This document shows, in pieces, positions 52,717-60,769 of a stretch of DNA of 64,000 nucleotides. Numbering within the stretch: position 1 is the first letter of the stretch; every line of letters starts with the position of its first letter. This DNA comes from Methylobacterium thuringiense (lineage in GTDB: Bacteria; Pseudomonadota; Alphaproteobacteria; Rhizobiales; Beijerinckiaceae): assembly GCF_022179645.1 (NCBI RefSeq), contig NZ_BPRA01000011.1, positions 1 to 64,000 of the forward strand, read 5' to 3'. Under the pieces are notes generated by a model. It was not told the DNA's origin and did not search any database. It worked only from the letters and a program-made list of their open reading frames with translations. The position numbers and the translations under genes were made by a program.

Positions 52717-55047
52717 GTGAGCGAGCTGCCGCAAAACCCTCTCCCCTCTGCGGGAGAGGGTGCCCGCGGAGCGGGCGGGAGAGGGGAGCGACGTTTCCGG
52801 AGATGGCGCTCCCCTCTCCCGACCCTCGCTGACGCGAGGGCCACCCTCCCCCGCAGAGGGGGGAGGGTTTTCGCGGTGGCTACCGCGCTGTTTTGCCTCG
52901 CGATCGTCCTTCCCGCCCTAGCCCTCTGGCGTTTCACAGAAAATCTCCCACTCCTCGACCTCACCCAGGCCGCCCGCCGCTCCACAGTCATCCTCGACCG
53001 CGACGGCCAGCTGCTACGCCCCTTCGCCACCGCCGATGGCCGCTGGCGCTTGCCGGCGACGGCGGGGGATGTCGATCCGCGCTACCTCGCCATGCTCAAG
53101 GCCTACGAGGATCGCCGCTTCGAGGAGCATCCCGGCATCGACCCGGCCGCGACGCTCCGCGCCGCATGGCAATGGCTGGCCCACCGAAGGATCGTCTCGG
53201 GCGGCTCGACGCTGTCGATGCAGGTCGCCCGCCTCGTCGAGCCGCGCTCCGAGCGCTCGCTCGTGCAAAAACTCCGGCAGATGGTGCGCGCGATCGAACT
53301 GGAACGCCGCCTCGGCAAGACCGGCGTGCTCGATCTCTACCTGCAGCTCGCCCCCTATGGCGGCCCGGTGGAAGGCGTGCGGGCGGCGAGCCTCGCTTAT
53401 CTCGGCCGCGAGCCGGCCAGATTGTCCTTCGCCGAGAGCGCGCTGCTGGTCGCGTTGCCGCAGGCGCCGGAGGCGCGACGGCCGGACCGGTTTCCGGCGC
53501 AGGCTCGCCGCGCCCGCGACCGGGTGCTCGACATCGCGGCCGAGCGCGGCGTGATCGGCCGCGCGGAGGCCGAGACCGCCAAGGCCGAACCGGTGCCGTC
53601 ATCGCGAAAACCCTTTCCGATGCTGGCGGCGCATGCGGCCGAGCAGGCGGTGGCCGCCGATCCGGAGGCGCGGGTGCAGCGCCTCACCCTCGACAAGCGC
53701 CTGCAGGCGAGCCTCGAGACCCTGGCCGCCGAGCGCGCCACTGCCATCGGCCCGGCGCTGTCGGCCGCGATCCTCGTCGTCGACAACCGCACCGGCGCGG
53801 TGCTCGCCCATGTCGGCAGCGCCGGCTATCTCGATGCGGCCCGCGCCGGCGCGGTCGACGCGACGCAGGCCGTGCGCTCGCCTGGCTCGGCGCTCAAGCC
53901 CTTCGTCTACGCATTGGCCTTCGAGAACGGCATCGCCCACCCCGAGACCCTGCTCGACGACCGCCCGGTGCGCTTCGCCGCCTCGTACGCTCCGGAAAAC
54001 TTCGACCTCGGCTTCCACGGCACGGTGACGGCCCGCTACGCCCTGCAGCAGTCGCTGAACGTCCCGGCCGTCGACCTCCTCGACGCGGTCGGCGCCGCCC
54101 GCTTCATCGCCCGCCTGCGCGGTGCCGGCGCGCAGATCCTGCTCCCGCGCGACACCGCCCCCGGCCTGCCCGTGGCGCTCGGGGGGCTCGGCATCACCCT
54201 GACCGACCTCGCGCGGCTCTATGCGGGGCTGGCGCGGGGCGGGGCGGTGCCGGATCTGGTGCGCCGGGTGCCGGGTTCCCCTCCCCCTTGTGGGGAGGGG
54301 CCAGGGGTGGGGGTGGTTCAGCCTGACTGCGAAGGCGGCCAGCGGAACCACCCCCACCTCCAACTCCTCCCCACAAGGGGGAGGAGAGTGACCGCGGATG
54401 AGCACGAAGCGGAGCGCACCATCGCCGACCCCGTCTCGGCCTGGTACGTGGCCGACATCCTGAGGGGCGCCCCCCCACCGGAGAACGCACTCTCCGGCCG
54501 GATCGCCTTCAAGACCGGCACCTCCTACGGCTATCGCGATGCCTGGGCGGTGGGGTTCGACCGGCGCGTGACCATTGCCGTCTGGATCGGCCGGCCGGAC
54601 GGGGCCTCGGTGCCCGGCCTCGTCGGGCGCGCCTCGGCCGCGCCGGTCCTGTTCGACGCGTTTTCGCGGTTCGGCGGTGAGCCGGAAACCCTGCCGCGCC
54701 CGCACGACGCCCTCGTCGTCGCCACGGCCGGCCTGCCGCCGCCCCTGCGCCACATTCGCCGGGACGCGCCGAAGACGCTGGAGGTGACCCTCGGCGTGCC
54801 CCTCAAGATCGCCTATCCGCCGGACGGATCGCGGGTCGATCTCGGCCTGAGCGAAGGCGCACGCGCCCAACTTGCCCTCAAGGCGCTCGGCGGCCAGCCG
54901 CCGTTGACCTGGATGGTCGACGGCCTGCCCGTGTCCGAGGGCATGCGCCGGCAAGCGGCCTGGAGCCCGGAGGGCGCGGGCTTCGCGCGGATCTCGGTGA
55001 TGGACGCCTCGGGTGCCAGCGACAGCGTCGTCGTGCGGATCGAGTGA
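52717..55047 (+). CDS. pbpC: Penicillin-binding protein 1C carrying two palindromic-element-derived segments
   Basis: A 776-aa bifunctional peptidoglycan synthase. Transmembrane helix about 52-70, glycosyltransferase (GT51) domain with Glu131 in YEDRRFEEHPG, transpeptidase with Ser391-x-x-Lys394 (PGSALKP), Ser446-Leu-Asn448 and KTGTS (599-603), then the C-terminal BiPBP domain. The frame begins at GTG 52717 directly after the A2M stop. Residues about 8-50 are encoded by a family B repeat and residues 521-557 by a family A repeat inserted in frame between SxN and KTG. The catalytic motifs are all intact. GTG 52876, just before the helix, is an alternative start. Confidence 0.9.
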   Translation: MSELPQNPLPSAGEGARGAGGRGERRFRRWRSPLPTLADARATLPRRGGRVFAVATALFCLAIVLPALALWRFTENLPLLDLTQAARRSTVILDRDGQLLRPFATADGRWRLPATAGDVDPRYLAMLKAYEDRRFEEHPGIDPAATLRAAWQWLAHRRIVSGGSTLSMQVARLVEPRSERSLVQKLRQMVRAIELERRLGKTGVLDLYLQLAPYGGPVEGVRAASLAYLGREPARLSFAESALLVALPQAPEARRPDRFPAQARRARDRVLDIAAERGVIGRAEAETAKAEPVPSSRKPFPMLAAHAAEQAVAADPEARVQRLTLDKRLQASLETLAAERATAIGPALSAAILVVDNRTGAVLAHVGSAGYLDAARAGAVDATQAVRSPGSALKPFVYALAFENGIAHPETLLDDRPVRFAASYAPENFDLGFHGTVTARYALQQSLNVPAVDLLDAVGAARFIARLRGAGAQILLPRDTAPGLPVALGGLGITLTDLARLYAGLARGGAVPDLVRRVPGSPPPCGEGPGVGVVQPDCEGGQRNHPHLQLLPTRGRRVTADEHEAERTIADPVSAWYVADILRGAPPPENALSGRIAFKTGTSYGYRDAWAVGFDRRVTIAVWIGRPDGASVPGLVGRASAAPVLFDAFSRFGGEPETLPRPHDALVVATAGLPPPLRHIRRDAPKTLEVTLGVPLKIAYPPDGSRVDLGLSEGARAQLALKALGGQPPLTWMVDGLPVSEGMRRQAAWSPEGAGFARISVMDASGASDSVVVRIE
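52738..52867. repeat. Palindromic repeat, family B copy 2, in the pbpC 5' end
   Basis: About 130 bp with hairpins CCTCTCCCCTCTGCGGGAGAGGG and CTCCCCTCTCCC, then CCCTCGCTGACGCGAGGG and CCCTCCCCCGCAGAGGGGGGAGGG, inverted about a centre near 52791-52806. It lies between the first codons and the transmembrane helix of pbpC. Related to 2866-3057. Confidence 0.85.
54277..54387. repeat. Palindromic repeat, family A copy 4, in frame inside pbpC
   Basis: About 111 bp with exact inverted arms CTCCCCCTTGTGGGGAGG (54281-54298) and its complement (54366-54383), and GGGGGTGGTTC (54309-54319) with GAACCACCCCC (54345-54355). The reading frame passes through without a stop, adding about 37 residues to the transpeptidase domain. 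Confidence 0.92.
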
Positions 55048-55120
55048 TTTCGGTTGTGCGCGACACTGGGCTGCAGCGGCGCGACTGGCCGGCCGGCGTC
55101 GCGGGCCGTACATGCGGGGC

Positions 55121-55714
55121 ATGAGCCCGACCCGCATCGTCTGCATCCGCCACGGCGAATCGACCTTCAACGCGCATCACCGGGCGACCGGCCGCGACCC
55201 TGGCCACATCGATGCGCGGCTGTCGGATCTGGGCCACCAACAGGCCGCGGCCGCGCGAAAGGACCTGCAAAGCATCCCGTTCGAGCTGGTGGTGACGTCG
55301 CCGCTGACGCGGGCGCTGCAGACCACGGCCGGCATCTTTTCGGGACATCCGTCGAAGCCGGCTCTGCTGGTCGAGGTGCTGCACCGGGAGTGCCAGGAAA
55401 GCTCTTGCGACGTCGGCCGGGCGGCCTCGGTGCTGGCGGAGGAGTTTCCGGACTTCGACGTCGGCCACCTGCCCGAGATCTGGTGGCATGCGGAGGACCC
55501 GGTTCAGGCAGAGGGCTATCCGGTCGAGCCGCGCGACCTGTTCGATGCGCGCGTCGCTGGGTTTCGCGACTGGCTGCGGGCGCGGCCGGAAACGACCATC
55601 GCCGTCGTCGGGCACTCGACCTTCTTCTACCACCTCACCGGGCAATGGCTCGCCAACTGCGAGGCGATGGACCTCGATTTGACGGTGGAGCCGCGGCTGC
55701 GCGCCTACGCCTGA
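55121..55714 (+). CDS. Histidine phosphatase family protein
   Basis: A 197-aa cytoplasmic phosphatase of the phosphoglycerate-mutase-like superfamily. The phosphohistidine motif is IRHGEST (RHG near residue 10), SPLTRALQT holds the second Arg, and VVGHSTFF the second His. The acidic general-base region is somewhat different from true phosphoglycerate mutases, so a broad phosphatase is more likely. ATG 55121 or 55112 (three codons upstream) may start it. Its stop overlaps the convergent hypothetical gene by 10 bp. Confidence 0.88.
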   Translation: MSPTRIVCIRHGESTFNAHHRATGRDPGHIDARLSDLGHQQAAAARKDLQSIPFELVVTSPLTRALQTTAGIFSGHPSKPALLVEVLHRECQESSCDVGRAASVLAEEFPDFDVGHLPEIWWHAEDPVQAEGYPVEPRDLFDARVAGFRDWLRARPETTIAVVGHSTFFYHLTGQWLANCEAMDLDLTVEPRLRAYA

Positions 55715-56427
55715 ACCCGGGCCGAGCGGGCGGCATCGAGACGGTCCCTGGCGCGGACGAGGTCGATCTCCGGCGCCTGCCGGCCGATCGCCAACGCCGC
55801 GTCGAGGATTGCCACGGCCGTCGGCCAGATCCCGTTTGCGAAGGGCGCCGCGCCCTCCGCGACCTCGGCTGCGCAGCGCGCGTCTCCGAACGCCTTCACC
55901 GCGGCCGTGGCCGTGCGCGAGACCGCGGCGAGCCGCGCGCCCTGCACCCAGGCGCGGCGCATGGCGGCGGCCTGCGCCAGCACGGCGCCCTGGCTCTCGG
56001 CGAGCTTTGCCGCGGCCAGAGCCTCGGCCGCGCCGGGGGCGGCCTCGCAGCGCGCGGCCAGCGCCGGCAGCCCGGCCCGGTCCAGGAGCGGCGGCAGGAT
56101 GCGGCGGACGCTCTCCAAGGCGAGGAACGCCGTGCGCTCGCCCTCGATCTCGGGAGAATCCGCCGAGCCGGAAAGGCGCAGGACGAAGGCCATCAGCCGG
56201 GTCCGCTCCCCCTCCGGCATCGCGTCGTTGAGGCCCAGCGCATAGGCGGCCAGCGGCCGGGAAAAGCAGGGCGGGCAGTCCTCGGTGGCGGTGATCGCCT
56301 TGTAGGGCAGCCCGGCCGCGACGATCGCCGCTTCGTTGATGCAGGTGCCGCCATCCGGGCCGGGGAAGGCGTGCGAGCCGGCGAGCAGCCGCCAGTTCAG
56401 GATATGGTCGAAGGGGCCTGCGGTCAC
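55705..56427 (-). CDS. Hypothetical protein, function unknown
   Basis: A 240-aa soluble protein, rich in Ala and mostly helical. The N-terminal third is more conserved in character, with a Cys/Trp-containing TEDCPPCFSRPLAAYALGLND and HAFPGPDGGTCINEAAIVAAG. This pattern recurs in conserved but uncharacterised alphaproteobacterial proteins. No catalytic motif is recognisable. The C-terminal 10 bases overlap the convergent phosphatase gene. Good codon use and a plausible ATG at 56427 support a real gene. Confidence 0.75.
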   Translation of the reverse strand: MTAGPFDHILNWRLLAGSHAFPGPDGGTCINEAAIVAAGLPYKAITATEDCPPCFSRPLAAYALGLNDAMPEGERTRLMAFVLRLSGSADSPEIEGERTAFLALESVRRILPPLLDRAGLPALAARCEAAPGAAEALAAAKLAESQGAVLAQAAAMRRAWVQGARLAAVSRTATAAVKAFGDARCAAEVAEGAAPFANGIWPTAVAILDAALAIGRQAPEIDLVRARDRLDAARSARVQA

Positions 56428-56496
56428 GGGCGTTCCTCTCGGGATCCGAGGGGAGACTGACAGCAGAGACGGGCTTTGGCGAGTGCTGCGGTGTCG

Positions 56497-57513
56497 TCAG
56501 CCGCTGACGCCGGCCGCGAGGCCCGCCAGCATCGCAAGCCCCAGCACCAGCACGAAGGCCGCGGCCGCGAGTTCGAGCCCGCCGACGGCGAGCGCCCCGG
56601 CTCGGCCGCGTCCGCCCGCCAGCCGCAGGGCGAGCGCCTTGGCGAACACCGCGAGGCTCGCCAGCGCGCCGGTGGTGAGTGCCGTGCCGAGCGCCATGGC
56701 GAACGTCGCGGCGATGCCCGCGGCCAGCAGCCCCTGCGAGGCGGAGAAGACCAGGATCAGGACGGCCCCGGCGCAGGGCCGCGTGCCCGCGGCGAGCACG
56801 ACGCCCGCCCGCTCGCGCCATGTCTCCAGGCGGGCCACGGTCTCGGCGTCCGAGATGTGGGCGTGGCCGCAGCCCGGCCCGCAGGCCTCGGGCTGTTCGG
56901 CGGCGGCGAGCGCCGCGAGCCGGCCGGCCTTGCGCCAGGTCACGGCGGCGCCGACGAGGGCGACGAGGGCGAAGCTGACGGTTTCGATCAGCGTCCCGGC
57001 CCGCGTCACGCCGGCGGCGGTGGCGTTTAGCAGCAGCACGCCGACGCCGACGATCGCGATGGCGACCAGCGCCTGCAGCATCGCCGCGGCGAAGCTGAGC
57101 CCGAATCCGCGCCGAAGCGTGCGCTCGCCGGCGACGATGTAGCCGGCGATCACCGCCTTGCCGTGGCCCGGCCCGGCCGCGTGGAACACGCCGTAGCTGA
57201 AGCCGAACAGCACCAGCGGCCCCCAGGCGCCGCCCTGCTTCAGCGCCGCGACCGCCGCCTGCAGGTTGCGCGAGAAGTTCGACTGGACAGCGAGCAGCCA
57301 GCCGCCGAACCCGGTCGCGGAGGGCGCCGCCTCGCGAAACCCGAGGCCGAAGGGCGAGCGCGCGGGCGGGGCTGCGATGCCGGGCATGACGAGCCACGCC
57401 AGCAGCGCCAGCACGGCGGCAGCCAGCGCGATGGCGCAGGCCGCGAATGCGAGCCGCCGCGCGAGCCGGTTCCGCGGTGCCGGCGACTCTCCCAGCGCGA
57501 CGCCTACGGACAT
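56497..57513 (-). CDS. NicO/RcnA-family nickel/cobalt transporter
   Basis: A 338-aa inner-membrane protein with about seven helices. Metal-transport motifs: FHAAGPGHGKAVIAGYIV (residues about 105-125) and AAGTRPCAGAVLILVFSASQG. A cytoplasmic or periplasmic Cys/His loop (ACGPGCGHAHISDAE) lies in the middle. It is expected to export or import Ni2+/Co2+. The start at 57513 overlaps the DUF1007 gene by 10 bp; the two are almost always paired. The direction of transport cannot be read from the sequence. Confidence 0.88.
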   Translation of the reverse strand: MSVGVALGESPAPRNRLARRLAFAACAIALAAAVLALLAWLVMPGIAAPPARSPFGLGFREAAPSATGFGGWLLAVQSNFSRNLQAAVAALKQGGAWGPLVLFGFSYGVFHAAGPGHGKAVIAGYIVAGERTLRRGFGLSFAAAMLQALVAIAIVGVGVLLLNATAAGVTRAGTLIETVSFALVALVGAAVTWRKAGRLAALAAAEQPEACGPGCGHAHISDAETVARLETWRERAGVVLAAGTRPCAGAVLILVFSASQGLLAAGIAATFAMALGTALTTGALASLAVFAKALALRLAGGRGRAGALAVGGLELAAAAFVLVLGLAMLAGLAAGVSG

Positions 57514-58163
57514 GCGACCAGCGCCCGGTTGGCGTATTGGACGCCGAAATTGGCGGCGGCGGTGAGCGCCTCGAACATCGCCTCGGTCATCGACTTGCCG
57601 GCCTCCGCCGTCTTGGCCTCGGTGGTCTTGGGCCGGCTGATGGTCACGGCACAGCCGGCCGGCGCGTCCTTCAGGCCGACGGCATCCGGTCCTTCGGCGA
57701 GCCCGAAGGAGACGAAATTGGTCGGGTCGGAGATTTCGAGTGCCACGACCCCGCGCCCTTGAGCCGGAGGCGCCTTGAGCGGCAGCAGGAAGCTCAAGCG
57801 GGCCTGGTTGCCGGCCATCTCCATGCGCGGCTCGCGCGGCGCGACGAAGGCCTGCTCCTTGCCCGCGACCTTGAGCTTTGTGAAATAGCCGAATTCCGCC
57901 ACGCCCCTGGCGTTCTCGTCGGCAAGGCCCTGAAGCTCCTCCGGCGAGAGCCGGCCGTCGCCGTCGGTGTCGAGCCCCAGCGTCAGGGTGGCGGTGTAGG
58001 CGGCATCGAACGTCCAGTCGTGGCGCACCCCCACGACCCGGCCGCCGTCGTAGACGATCTCGGCCTTCGCGACGATCCAGACATGCGGATGCGCCAGCGC
58101 CGGGCCGGTGAGCGCGAGGCCGGCGGCGAGGACGGCGCAGCGCAGGAGCGAAGCGGTCGGCAT
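57504..58163 (-). CDS. DUF1007 family periplasmic protein, partner of NicO transporter
   Basis: A 219-aa exported protein with signal peptide 1-24, a mature N-terminus beginning [12 protein letters not shown] (typical DUF1007, with metal-suitable His residues) and an EF-hand-like loop [12 protein letters not shown] in the middle. DUF1007 proteins are found next to NicO/RcnA-type transporters and probably deliver or sense metal in the periplasm. ATG 58163 is used; the open frame begins 13 codons earlier at 58202. It is divergent from glyS. Its stop lies within the transporter gene, a 10-bp overlap. Confidence 0.87.
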   Translation of the reverse strand: MPTASLLRCAVLAAGLALTGPALAHPHVWIVAKAEIVYDGGRVVGVRHDWTFDAAYTATLTLGLDTDGDGRLSPEELQGLADENARGVAEFGYFTKLKVAGKEQAFVAPREPRMEMAGNQARLSFLLPLKAPPAQGRGVVALEISDPTNFVSFGLAEGPDAVGLKDAPAGCAVTISRPKTTEAKTAEAGKSMTEAMFEALTAAANFGVQYANRALVACP

Positions 58164-58356
58164 GCGGGTCACGGTCGCTCGCGGCTCGTGGAAAGACACC
58201 ATACGGAGTGAGCGCGAAGGTGCCGGGCCGGTTGGGCGAAAGCGAGGCGTTGGCGGAGCGGCGATCCTCGACAGCCCCCCGATGGCTCACTACACGGGCA
58301 CGGCCTCGGCCGCTCCGAATGGGCGGCCCGCCGAGTCCGAAAAGCCCGCACCGCCC

Positions 58357-60615
58357 ATGCCTGATCTCCTCCTCGAACTGCTCTCGGAAGAAATCCCGGC
58401 CCGCATGCAGCGGCGTGCGGCGGAGGATCTGAAGAAGCTCGTCACCGACGCGCTGGTGGAGCGCGGCTTCCTCTACGAGGGCGCCAAGGCCTTCGCGACG
58501 CCGCGCCGGCTGGCGCTGCACGTCGCGGGCCTGCCGCCGCGGGGCGAGGCGGTTCGCGAAGAACGGCGCGGGCCGAAGGTCGGCGCGCCGGAGGCCGCCG
58601 TGCAGGGATTTTTGCGGGGCGCGGGGCTCACGAGCCTCGATCAGGCGACCACGATCACCGATCCGAAAAAAGGCGAGTTCTACCTCGCGGTGATCGAGCG
58701 GGCCGGCCGCGAGACGCTGGACGTGCTGGTCGAGATCCTGCCGGCGATCATCAAAAGCTTTCCCTGGCCGAAATCCATGCGCTGGGGCGCGGCCTCGGCG
58801 AAGCCCGGCGCGTTGCGCTGGGTGCGCCCGCTGCAATCCATCGTCGCCACCTTCGGCCCCGAGACCGAGACGCCCGAGGTGGTGCCGTTCACGGTCGACG
58901 GGATCGTCGCCGGCACCACGACGCGCGGCCACCGCTTTTTGGCGCCGGGCCCGATCACGGTGCGCCGCTTCGACGACTACGTGCAGGCGCTCGAGCGCGC
59001 CAAAGTCGTGCTCGACGCGGACCGGCGCAAGGACATCATCCTGCACGACGCCCGCGACCTCGCCTTCGCCCGTGGGCTCGACCTCGTCGAGGACGAGGGG
59101 CTGCTCGAGGAGGTCGCCGGCCTCGTCGAATGGCCGGTGGTGCTGATGGGCTCGTTTAACGAGGCCTTTTTGGACATCCCGGCCGAGGCGATCCGCGCCA
59201 CCATCCGCGCCAACCAGAAGTGCTTCGTGCTGCGGAAAAGCGGCTCGGAGACCCTCGCCCCGGCCTTCGTCCTGGTCTCGAACCTCGTCGCCTCGGACGG
59301 CGGCGCCGCGATCACCGCCGGCAACGAGCGCGTGGTCCGCGCCCGGCTTTCGGACGCGAAATTCTTCTGGGAGACGGACAAGGCCGCGGGCCTGGAGAGC
59401 CGGCTACCGAAGCTCGATGCCATCATTTTCCATGAGCAACTGGGGACGCAGGGGGAGCGCGTGGCCCGCATCGCGGCGCTCGCCCGCGAACTCGCGCCGC
59501 TCGTCGGCGCGGACCCGGACCTCACCGAGCGCGCCGCCCGGCTCGCCAAGGCCGACCTCGTCACCGAGATGGTCGGCGAGTTTCCCGAGTTGCAGGGCCT
59601 GATGGGCCGGAAGTACGCCACGCTCCAGGGCGAGCCCGAGAGCGTCGCCGCCGCCATCGAGGAACACTACAAGCCGGTCGGCCCCTCCGACCGCGTGCCG
59701 ACCGAGCCGGTCTCGATCGCCGTGGCGTTGGCCGACAAGCTCGACACGCTGGTGGGATTCTGGGCCATCGACGAGAAGCCGACGGGGAGCAAGGACCCGT
59801 ATGCGCTGCGGCGGGCGGCTTTGGGAGTCGTCCGTCTTTTAACCGAGAATGGTATCAGAGCCCGATTGCTTCATCTGTTTGCTCTGTCTTTTGCCAGAAG
59901 CTATGCTGGAATACAGCTAAATCAACTCTCTGAAGCTTCGGGTCGCGTGCAAGAACTTCAGAATTCGCAAATCGATCCTATCGAAATTCAACGGCTTCTC
60001 GATGTAATTCGCAAGGAAGTCACGCCAGAAGGTGCCAGACGCTTTGCTGATAGTACCGGCCAGTTGGCGTGGGAGATAGCTAATGCATTGCTCGCCTTCT
60101 TCGCCGACCGCCTCAAAGTCTACCTCCGCGACCAAGGCGCCCGCCATGACCTGATCGACGCCGTCTTCGCGCTGCCCGGACAGGATGACTTGCTGATGGT
60201 CGTCCGCGGGGTCGAGGCGCTGGGCCAGTTTCTCGGCACGGACGACGGCAAAAACCTGCTCGCGGGCGTCAAGCGCGCCTCGAACATCCTCCGCATCGAG
60301 GAGAAGAAGGACGGCCGCACCTACGAGGCCGAGCCGGATGCCGCGTTGATCGCCTCCGCCGGCCAGCCGGAGGAGCAGGCGCTGGCCGAGGCCCTGACGT
60401 CGGCCCGGGCCGACGCCTCGGCCGCGGTCGCGGCGGAGGATTTTTCGGGAGCGATGCGGGCGCTGTCGCGCCTGCGGGCACCGGTGGACGCCTTCTTCGA
60501 AAAGGTCACCGTCAACGCCGACGATCCGGCGGTTCGCGCCAACCGGCTGGCCCTGCTGAACGCCCTGCGCGCGGCCACGCGCGAGGTCGCGGATTTTTCG
60601 CGGATCGAAGGTTAG
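58357..60615 (+). CDS. glyS: Glycine-tRNA ligase beta subunit, with an AT-rich internal segment
   Basis: A 752-aa subunit that, with GlyQ, charges tRNA-Gly. Family-specific start [18 protein letters not shown], then [21 protein letters not shown] and the C-terminal [20 protein letters not shown] and anticodon-binding domain ([36 protein letters not shown]). ATG 58357 matches the family start; upstream frame extension is not needed. Codons for residues about 493-578 are markedly AT-rich (see 59835-60090), but the frame is intact. glyQ is not adjacent; upstream is the divergent DUF1007 gene. Confidence 0.95.
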   Translation: MPDLLLELLSEEIPARMQRRAAEDLKKLVTDALVERGFLYEGAKAFATPRRLALHVAGLPPRGEAVREERRGPKVGAPEAAVQGFLRGAGLTSLDQATTITDPKKGEFYLAVIERAGRETLDVLVEILPAIIKSFPWPKSMRWGAASAKPGALRWVRPLQSIVATFGPETETPEVVPFTVDGIVAGTTTRGHRFLAPGPITVRRFDDYVQALERAKVVLDADRRKDIILHDARDLAFARGLDLVEDEGLLEEVAGLVEWPVVLMGSFNEAFLDIPAEAIRATIRANQKCFVLRKSGSETLAPAFVLVSNLVASDGGAAITAGNERVVRARLSDAKFFWETDKAAGLESRLPKLDAIIFHEQLGTQGERVARIAALARELAPLVGADPDLTERAARLAKADLVTEMVGEFPELQGLMGRKYATLQGEPESVAAAIEEHYKPVGPSDRVPTEPVSIAVALADKLDTLVGFWAIDEKPTGSKDPYALRRAALGVVRLLTENGIRARLLHLFALSFARSYAGIQLNQLSEASGRVQELQNSQIDPIEIQRLLDVIRKEVTPEGARRFADSTGQLAWEIANALLAFFADRLKVYLRDQGARHDLIDAVFALPGQDDLLMVVRGVEALGQFLGTDDGKNLLAGVKRASNILRIEEKKDGRTYEAEPDAALIASAGQPEEQALAEALTSARADASAAVAAEDFSGAMRALSRLRAPVDAFFEKVTVNADDPAVRANRLALLNALRAATREVADFSRIEG
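59835..60090 (+). other. AT-rich island within glyS
   Basis: In the 120 bases 59881-60000, G+C is 55/120 by hand count (46%), against 43/60 (72%) in 59761-59820. Codons such as TTA-like leucines, AGA, ATA, AAT and GAA, rare elsewhere in the window, cluster here. The segment encodes the stretch from LLTENGIRA to AWEIANA. The boundaries are sharp on the right (CTCGCCTTCTTCGCC) and clear on the left. Confidence 0.85.
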
Positions 60616-60718
60616 CCGGGTTTCGGTCGAGCGGAGGAAGGGGGCGTCCAAGCTTTCCCCGGACGCGGCAGCGCTGCTGGATCGGATGGGGCGCCCCCTG
60701 CCGGGGAAAACGATTCTC

Positions 60719-60753
60719 TCCCGTCATTGCTTCGCTGCGCTCGCAATGACGGG
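60719..60753. repeat. Palindromic repeat, family D, short copy
   Basis: Inverted arms CCCGTCATTGC / GCAATGACGGG enclosing TTCGCTGCGCTC, between convergent glyS and the transpeptidase gene. Same family as 23359-23453; could serve as a bidirectional stem-loop terminator, although no T run follows. Confidence 0.85.
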
Positions 60754-60769
60754 GAGGGTTGGTCCAGCC

